Assembly (NCBI GenBank): GCA_037501455.1
Contig: CM074862.1
Coordinates: 66,991,501 to 67,055,500 of the forward strand
Length of the DNA stretch: 64,000 nt
Direction: 5' to 3'
From: Lantana camara
Lineage: Eukaryota > Streptophyta > Magnoliopsida > Lamiales > Verbenaceae
This document shows, in pieces, positions 56,682 to 64,000 of this stretch. The notes under the pieces were generated by a model. The model searched no databases. It was not told the DNA's origin and was given only the letters and a program-made list of their open reading frames with translations. Made by a program: the position numbers and the translations under genes. Position 1 is the stretch's first letter. Every line of letters begins with the position of its first letter.

Positions 56682-58503
56682 ATTATAGTACATATTGTTT
56701 GATTTATTAGAATTGTAAAAATTTAAATTTATTATTTATTTCAGGATCCTATTTAATTTCAAAATTGAATTGTATGAAATTATTGCCTATCCTCTAATTG
56801 TAAGTGTGATTTATGATTTAAATTAATTGTTATATTTTGTATAGATTACGTTTATGAATTTAATTGATACGTTTTATACGAAATATGAAATTATTGGATT
56901 GAATTGATATGAGATGTGAAATTTATGAACTTAATGAATGTGAGCGCCTTGAACGAATGAATGGCTCGTTTAGGTGATTTAAATGCATTAATAGTGCACA
57001 TGAACGTGTTCATGACATAATATCATTTCTATACCTTCATATCATGATCATACATTGCCGTGCGTCATGTATGGTTCATTTAGAGTCTTGAGTCTCACGA
57101 ACACGTCATGTTGTCTTTTGTACAGTTTATCTCTAGGGTGGAGAAATCTTGATCAACTAGGCACTCAGTAACTCGTATCCTTGTATCGTCATGCTTCAGG
57201 TGAGGGTGTTTTTGTTCTAGCTATGTAACAAACCCTACAACCCTTATGTGAAAAGCTTTGGCCAAAACCTTATGATTATATATATGTTACTTTTAAAGTA
57301 AAGTCATCGAGTAAATATTGATCGAGTAAACCCCTTTTTAAATGAATTATGAAGTATGTTATGTTTCATATGAATTGATATGTTTGGCGAGACACATTTA
57401 TGATTTATGATTGTACGGGCCCCGGGACTTAGTATAATTGGCTAACCGAGGAAGCAAGGGCTGACGAGGATCCCATATACCAGTCCCAACCAAACTACGG
57501 CGATACCGGCCCTCGCAAGGAGGTTTAGCGGGGAATGGGAGCTGAGTGCCCTTGGGGGAGTCATGAAACCCCATTGGCCCATGTATGAGGTGGTCGGGTC
57601 TTACTAACCCGTCCACCACCCGGAGGAAGAAGGTTGGAACTTGATTTATGATTTATGATTATGTTATGTTAGGATATGATTATGTACCGTGCGGGAAGGC
57701 CGGGACACGGATTGCCCAAACGAATATGATTTATGATATATGATCTGCATGTATTATGATATATTGCATGAACACCTAATCAACATATTAATGATATTTG
57801 TCGTACACGGTCGGAGTTTGGTTGGAGATTGTGCACGCTCACTCGCCGAGCCTTATGTTTATGTATGATTTATGAAAGTAATGAATTAATGTGATTAGTT
57901 ATAAAATCCGAGCATTGATTAATCATTCTCTTGCCCTTTTTGGGAACTAATTTCCAATAAAACCTTGTTCGGAATTTATAACTTGCATGTGCATGTTTTT
58001 CATATATGTATATCGCTCCTGCTCACTCAGTCTTCTAGAGACTGACCCTCTCCCTCCCCAATCTACTAGTGTGCAGGTTTGACTTTGGAGTTTCGTGCTA
58101 GGCGGAGGTGTTTGGAGTCTTTAAGTTGGTCAAGTTAAGTTAGGAGAGTCTCTGCACTCACTTATGTATTGGAATTATGTATGAATCGATTCTATGGCAT
58201 CATGAACTTGAATATTTATGTAATTGTTATTGAATTGCTTTTACTGGGTTTTGCTATGATTTAAAAGAGGCCTGAAGAGAGCCCAGTTCTGGTTGTGGTT
58301 TGTATGTTTGAAATTTGGCTTTGCAATTGTTGATTGGTTTTCATTGCAGGGTTTAGTTCCGCCTAGCTTAGGAAGGTATTTTTTTCTGTTTGTCTCCCGT
58401 TTGCTATGGTTTGATATGGGTGCGGATTTACCATTTCGTTACTCGTGTTGAGCCATAGTGCGGGGGATGTGGTGCCTCACATGCGGGGTGCTACATCCTT
58501 AAG

Positions 58504-58515
58504 TGGTATCAGAGC
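58504..58515 (+). promoter_or_regulatory. Primer binding site for tRNA-iMet
   Basis: TGGTATCAGAGC is the classic plant retrotransposon PBS complementary to the 3' end of initiator tRNA-Met. It lies 8 bases after the LTR end. Confidence 0.93.
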
Positions 58516-61400
58516 CCGGTTGCAAAACCGGTGTTGTCGAGTCAGGTTTGAGTTAGTCTAGGTCTTACGGCTTAGGAACTATATGACAATGTGTGCATTG
58601 CATCGATCTTGAACATGAAATTTGGGCTTCCTTTTTAAATTTTGTTGAACTATCTGCTGCATTATTATATGGATCCTTGTCTTTAGTGTTGAAAATGTGT
58701 CATGAGCATGCACTAATCGCATGCATATACTCTCGAAGTGAGTTATGATTTATAGGTTATGAAGATAATATCAAACCACGGCCAGGTTCTACGAAAAAGA
58801 CGATCGATTGCAAGCTTTTTTTGAGACATGGGAGATAGGAAGGATGCACCCGGGAATAATGTAGAGAATTCGAGATGTGAGGCTTTCTAGATGGTTATGA
58901 CTTGGAGGATTGACATATACGTCTCTACTACATAAGGTGCCTTTAATTGGATTCCACGGGATCTTTCAACCTAAGGAATAAGGTGAACAAATCTTGAAGG
59001 TATTTTGGTCCCAGATTCGGACCATTGAAGAAGTATTATTAATTGAGAGGAGTCAAGATAAAATGAGTTCGGCCGGAGTTACGAACCAAGGGTCGACAAA
59101 GAAGGATATATAACTAAGCTTAATGATTAGAAATCGAGTTTGCTGGAGTTAAGACCAGGAAGGGTTGGATGTGGATGCTCTGGATTTCGATTAATGAGGG
59201 GAAACGAGTCTGGAAGGGAGTAGAGGAATGCAAGTAACTGTGTAAGTACAAATTTAGGGAAGGTGGCGATATTGAGGACGGGATTTGAGTTTGTTTTCCC
59301 AAATCCAAGATGAATTGTCGTGTTGTGAGGTTGAATTGGAAGAAATGGAGCAACAAATGGGAACGATGAAGAAAGGTGAAGACTAGTTGAAGGATGATTC
59401 TCAGGGAGGAATTCAGATACTAACTCAATGGATGTAGAAGAAATTAGGGATTGCGAAAGTTAATTCCGGATGGTGGAAGGTACAAGTTAATGCACAAGAA
59501 TTCTTGGAAATCTCGAAGACCGTGGGAAAGGCAAGGAATAATCACCAAGTCAAAGTAACCTCGGGATTGGAGGAACGAGGAAAAGCTACCGATCTAACAA
59601 CTTACCACATTGGTGACAGGTTCCAAAACATTCATGGCACGTATATCATACTTTGCATCAATTGCTTATTTTCTTTACTTTGGTTCATGCGCGTAATTCT
59701 TTCTAAATTCGTGGCTCTAATGTGTTGCATATTTAATTGTTACAAATGTGTCACGTGCATTGTCATTTTAACCCGACATGCATTTTAGTGTCTACTTGAT
59801 AGGAGTTCTGTCATCTCATTTATCAAAAACCCCTTCGCTCGAGCCATATCTGAGTTAAAAGAAAGGAAATAACGGGATGGCACATGACAAGAAAGATGAT
59901 TCGGGAAACAAAGAACTTCAAGTAAGGGATAGGTTGGTAGAAAGAAATTTCAAAGGAAAGTGAAATGGAAGTTGGTTTAGGGGTGTTCGGGTCGAACAAG
60001 AATAAAAAAGGGAGTTTCGATTATCAAGAAAATTGGGGAAGGAGTTAAAAAAGGGCTGAATCCTTGGGTCTCTATGACAGTTAAAATTTCTCGTAATGAA
60101 ATTTTTTTTTTTTTATCAAGAATTTCGCTGAAAGAAGGATCGATAGAGTTCAACCTGGAATAACAGAAAATTTTAAGGAGGAGAGTACAACCGAGAGATA
60201 AATTGGAGGATGGAAGTGGTGCTCGAAGAAATATGTTAATAACAACAATGGGGATGCAAATTAAGGAGAATCTGGAAGTCCTAATGGTGGCCATTGGAAA
60301 TGAATAAGACGACTTGAATGGTTAAGCTGTTAAGAGAGAAGCTACGTTACTAAATTCGGGTGAAGATTTTACGAGATACAAGGGAAATGGTTCATTGAAC
60401 ATTTCTATGTATGGAGTTCCAGTCTGGAGGTGATGGAATCATAAGGGAGTTTTTGTGAACTCCTAAGTTAGGATTAACAAGAGAAAATCAAATCAAGCTA
60501 TCATATAATAGGGTGGTGCCAATCAAGATTAATTCAATGAAGTACGAAGGGGTCCGAGACAATATTATTAAGTTATTGGTTATATCAAAGGTAATCCAGA
60601 AGGAAACTTAAGAAGGGACCAAATAGAAAAGGATGACAATTGGAGGATTTACATCAAACTTCAAGAATCATCAAGAGCAGTTTGTCTTCGATTCAAGAAA
60701 TATGGGGCCGATTACTGAATATAACCTTAAGGGGGTCAAAGAGAATAAACAAATAACATGAACGGAAGATAGGAAAGAATTGTTGTTGAGGGAGAAATCA
60801 TAATAACAAATATCTCAAGATCGGTGTTGAATCATCAGTGTTGCCAGGAGTAGTTAGCTTCAAGGATATGTTAGACTTCGATATGGGTGAAGGTAGTAAC
60901 TATGGATCTGATTTTGGGACGGATGAATTAAGGGTATTCAGGGAGGTCAGACTTGGTTAATTAAAAGGATTTGATTGGTTGAGTGAAGACTATGGGAAAT
61001 GGTGAAGACTGGGAGCATTACAAGTCAGAAGGGATCTAAGAGTATAATCCTTAAAAGATTCATCAACTGCTTCACCGGGATACCCTGAAGAGGTTCAAGA
61101 CAAGCTGAGCACTGAGTTTATCTTCAGGACAGATCATACACTGGACAATGACAACTCACAATTCTAAATTTCGCAACTACGGTGAACGGTATTTATAGCA
61201 TCTATGATACATGCATCCATGCAAATTTGACTTGAATAATTTTTATGTTAGGTGCGTTGATTTCTTTCGTGTAACATTACTTGGAGTAATTGATAACTAA
61301 CGTGGATAATATCCGTTACTTGCTTTGGGATGTCTTACGTGATTTTAATTATGGTTTTGCGTGTGTTGCTTGGGAGTATTGGAGACTTCCTTGTTTTTTT
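58516..61400 (+). other. Internal region of the family A element, no intact genes
   Basis: Purine-rich on plus (GGAAGGA, GGAGGAA phrases). An ATG at 58828 starts a short frame (MGDRKDAPGNNVENSRCEAF) that stops soon and could be a gag start remnant. No protease, RT or integrase motif is seen in any frame. The longest frames (59504-59788 plus, 60294-59977 minus) lack domains. Confidence 0.6.
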
Positions 61401-61408
61401 TTGTGGTT

Positions 61409-61623
61409 GAGAGACGAGATGCTCTCGTTATTTGTAAGAGACGGGGATTCTCTTATTTTTGTTCGAGAGACGGGGTGCTCTCTTTGCTTGCGAGAGACGG
61501 GGTTCTCTCATTGCTGTTCGAGAGACGGGGTGCTCTCTTTGCTTGCGAGAGACGGGGTTCTCTCATTGCTACTTGAGAGACGGGGCTCTCTCCTGATTGC
61601 TTGTGAGAGACGGGGAATTTCTC
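61409..61623 (+). repeat. 28-bp tandem repeat GAGAGACGGGG...CTCTC
   Basis: Eight units starting at about 61409, 61437, 61465, 61492, 61520, 61547, 61575 and 61604, alternating 27 and 28 bp. Most units have the form GAGAGACGGGG-(TG/T)-CTCTC, so each can form a small hairpin. The array stands 45 bp before the PPT. The ORFs of 71 and 115 codons across it (RRG/SLL repeats) are repeat translations. Confidence 0.9.
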
Positions 61624-61668
61624 ATTATTTGTTTTAGGCGTGTTGTGAATCCGAGGACGGATTCTTTT

Positions 61669-61681
61669 AAGGGGGAGAGAT
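61669..61681 (+). promoter_or_regulatory. Polypurine tract of the family A element
   Basis: AAGGGGGAGAGAT directly precedes the 3' LTR start TGTAACGCCCC. Confidence 0.92.
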
Positions 61682-63270
61682 TGTAACGCCCCGGTTTTTC
61701 ATTTAAACTAATGTGTTGTAATTGTTTATAAATTTCGCAATTAAATCATTTAATTATGTGATTAATTGGTTATAAGTGTTTTAAATATTTAAATTTTACT
61801 ATAAATTGTTGTTATTTCATTTTATTTTAGTTTACCTAATATTTATTTTAATTTAATATTATTTTAAATATTACGTTATTTCAAGTGTTTATTTTAAGTT
61901 ATTGTTAGTTTAATGATTATGCTAATTAAGTGTTATGTTAATTAATCATGCTTTAATTAATTAATCACGTGACCTTAATTTATGTTTCTAATTTAATTTG
62001 ATTTATTTATTTAAATTTTATTATGCATGAATTTTAATGAAATGTGCATGAATTGCATGAATATGTGCATAGTGTTGCAATTGTGCATCGTTCTTATATG
62101 AAATGATATCGAAATATCGTGAAATTGTAGTATGTCGTAAATAAGTGTATTATGAACATGCCTATAAGTTCGGTTTATGTTTTCGAACTTGTTTGATATG
62201 TTAACGAATTTAATTTGATTCGTGGAACCAAATCGGGGGCTAATGAGCAATTAGCGCACCCTTGGTTCCGTACGTGATTCCTTGAGCTCGGGAACTCGGA
62301 TTCGAGTTCCGTCAACTTTGTTGAACTCGTATCAAAGATTCGAGTTTAATGAACTTAGCCATATATTTTTCTGAAATCATTTGAACCTCCGAAATCCAAC
62401 CGAAAAACGAAACGGCATCCAAACAACCACCTTTCACTAAAATGACCATAACTTGATCAAAGCTTAACCAAATTAACTATGGTTGGTGGCCTTTTAACCC
62501 TAGTTCAATCCTCTATCTTCCCCTAACTATCCCTAACTGAGTATACCCTCACACAAGCCAGAAAGATCAGCCAAAACTTCTGCCTCCCCAGTTTCCCGTA
62601 ACTGTACAAACCCTTGAGGTTTTGAGCTCAAATCTCAATCAATTTTCTTCCAATCAACAAGGTGAGTTTGGATTATGTTGTACATGCATCTCTGGTTATT
62701 TTCATCCTCTCATCTCTAATTTTGATTCAGATTTCATGAAGTTTGAAGCATGAGCATGAACAGTTAGGTTTTGAAGTGCTTTGATGAATTCTGGACTTCG
62801 CTTGATCTCTAACTTGTTTTGATGATATATATATGATCCTTTTACTTCATTTATGGCTTTGTATGCTTGTATGGGTCGAGGGATCACGTTGGGATGCTCT
62901 GTTCCTTTTTCCAGTTCTTGCCCTGTTTTCACGCGCGAATTGCTGCCTTGTTCCTTCTCAGTTTTTGTTGCGTGTATTGGAGTTAATTACAGGCCTGTAG
63001 CTATGCTTTTGTACCCCATTTTATCCCTTATGTATCAGCTTGTTTTGGGTGCAAAGGTTATAAGAAATTTGGCCTGGTTTGATCACCCATTTCCTCCCCT
63101 GTTTTCGTTCTTGGCTGCGCTGCTTCTTTAACTGCTGCAACACTCTCCCCGGCCGGGGAGAGTTTCCTCTTGGAAAGTGCCCGGCCGGGTACTTCTGCTG
63201 CAAAAGCTTCTGTACTCCCTACCCGGCCAGGGAGATTTGTGAAGGGTTGGCTACCCGGGCGGGTAGTTAC
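61682..63270 (+). mobile_element. 3' LTR of the family A element, first 1589 bp
   Basis: Matches 54428 to about 56016 with about two dozen differences and stops at GGGTAGTTAC, inside the fourth palindrome's flank, where a B LTR starts. GTTAC (63266-63270) is the expected target duplication; its partner is outside the window. Confidence 0.95.
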
Positions 63271-64000
63271 TGTTAGGAATAGTGCCCTAGAAAGCCGATT
63301 AGTCATAATCTGTTTTGGGACTTTTCTTGTATCACAGACAATCTTTGAATAATATACGATTGATTATAGGCAATCACTTCTTTATATGCCAATACGTGTT
63401 TTGTTGTTTCCATTACGTGCGCATATATGAGAACTCCCCTAATCCTGATGACTTTAGGACTCTACCATTTAGGTGAAATGGTTCATGAAACGAGCCCTAT
63501 ATCACATAAGTCATGATTAGTAAAATACTCCAAGCCGATGAGTCCTACAGACAGTGGGAGTGTCAACCTGACTCCTCTAAGGCTTGCTTGTGGGATCACG
63601 CCCTTAAGAAGGACCACCTTGTTTCATGGAGGTGCAAAGTGTATAGTTGATACGTGCGTGATACATGAGGGTGCTTACTTCAATAAGTAAGTTCACGGAG
63701 GTGCCCCGTGTGAGAAGATTCCTAAATGGGAAAGGAAGTTTCCATTTCAGGAAATGGAAACTTCCAGATTAGGAAATATCTCACGAGTCATTGATGTGAT
63801 TAATTGATCCTTAGACTTGAGGTTCCATGTCACTTTATGAGTTAACTCTGTAGTCTTTGGTATAAGCTTTAAAGGGTGTCGCCTTAGACAACTGATTCAA
63901 GGCTTATGCTGGGGCTGCACAAGTAACTCATGAAAGTGAATGAGAATCAAGAAAGGACCTACACTTGCATATGCAAGGTGATATCTTATTGTGTAAGTCA
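63271..64000 (+). mobile_element. Family B LTR, start only
   Basis: TGTTAGGAATAGTGCCCTAGAAAGC onward is very close to 48211-48790, with few differences. It continues beyond the window, so solo LTR and full element cannot be told apart. It is the youngest layer here: a B LTR in an A LTR in a Tat LTR. Confidence 0.92.

Larger units (their letters stand above)
54428..58495 (+). mobile_element. 5' LTR of the family A element (4068 bp)
   Basis: TGTAACGCCCCGG to GGGGTGCTACA. Contents in order: AT-rich first 550 bp, palindrome cluster 55889-56012, GT run 56262-56287, TA run 56609-56677, GC-rich structured block 57415-57632, CAGTCT hairpin 58028-58044. ORFs inside, including those repeated in the 3' LTR (55599-55877 and 62853-63131), have no known domain and are kept only because the LTRs are young duplicates. 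Confidence 0.93.
54428..64000 (+). mobile_element. Family A LTR retrotransposon, non-autonomous, extends past window
   Basis: 5' LTR 54428-58495, PBS 58504-58515, internal region of 3186 bp without recognisable gag-pol, PPT 61669-61681, 3' LTR from 61682, interrupted at 63271 by a B LTR. By eye the two LTRs differ at about two dozen sites over 1.59 kb (about 1.5%), so the insertion is recent on a plant TE scale. PBS (tRNA-iMet) and the PPT followed by TGTAACGCC resemble Del/Tekay-type gypsy elements, but no pol remains to prove it; size and structure fit a LARD. Confidence 0.88.

Noticed and set aside
61290..61637. 115-codon ORF with RRG/SLL repeats
   Set aside because: Made by the 28-bp tandem array; frame follows the repeat period.
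1..64000. CRISPR arrays, rRNA or tRNA genes, bacterial-type operons
   Set aside because: None seen; the only tRNA-like signal is the 12-bp primer binding site at 58504, and the tandem repeats at 61409, 19191 and 7360 lack spacer structure.

Overview
The window is nuclear DNA of a flowering plant, almost certainly a repeat-rich intergenic block. Evidence: Ty1/copia and Ty3/gypsy pol remnants with stops and frameshifts, very long LTRs with 5-bp target duplications, a plant-type CACTA transposon, AT-rich spacers with dinucleotide runs, and one short ORF of the plant-only DUF3511 family. The species cannot be named from the sequence. About 95% of the window is transposable elements nested in one another; only one plausible host gene was found (38761-38949, minus).

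Four repeat families dominate. Family A: 3-4 kb LTRs beginning TGTAACGCCC/TGTAACATCC and ending GGGGTGCTACA or similar (copies at 1-1381, 3389-11596 minus, 25859-33802 minus, 27351-31133, about 34780-37178, and the LTR pair 54428-58495 / 61682-63270). Family B: about 1.8-2.1 kb LTRs beginning TGTTAGGAATAGTG and ending TTTTCCAACA (14860-16903 minus, 18534-20444 minus, 21342-23480, 25564-37405 interrupted, 48211-50004, 51854-53876, 63271-end). Family C: a further long LTR-like repeat (1382-3027 plus; about 18160-25148 minus, interrupted). Fourth, a Tat-lineage gypsy element (40259 to beyond 54427, minus) that carries an antisense ORF.

Layout. 1-17.2 kb: a decayed copia element on the minus strand, cut by family A/C repeats at its left end, by a solo A LTR (TSD ATCCT) that itself carries a 5.0 kb CACTA transposon (TSD TCA), and by a solo B LTR (TSD TTGCC). 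17.2-25.1 kb: family C with two B LTR insertions. 25.15-37.4 kb: the RNase H end of a plus-strand copia and its B-type 3' LTR, broken by a solo A LTR (TSD GTAGG) that contains another solo A-type LTR (TSD AACAA) and a fold-back MITE, and by a third A-type LTR. 37.4-40.26 kb: the only non-TE stretch, with the DUF3511 gene. 40.26-54.4 kb: the Tat element (3' LTR, antisense ORF, integrase, RT/RNase H, protease, gag, 5' LTR) with two B LTRs inside. 54.4-64 kb: a full family A element lacking recognisable pol, inserted in the Tat 5' LTR and itself hit by a B LTR at 63271.

The most unusual signal is a shared modular architecture inside the otherwise divergent A-type LTRs: a cluster of GC-rich palindromes whose sequence differs from copy group to copy group, then a GC-rich block with two hairpins whose loops are conserved while the stems covary, then a TATA box directly before a CAGTCT-N5-AGACTG hairpin. 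This looks like conserved cis-acting DNA or RNA structure in a non-autonomous retroelement group.
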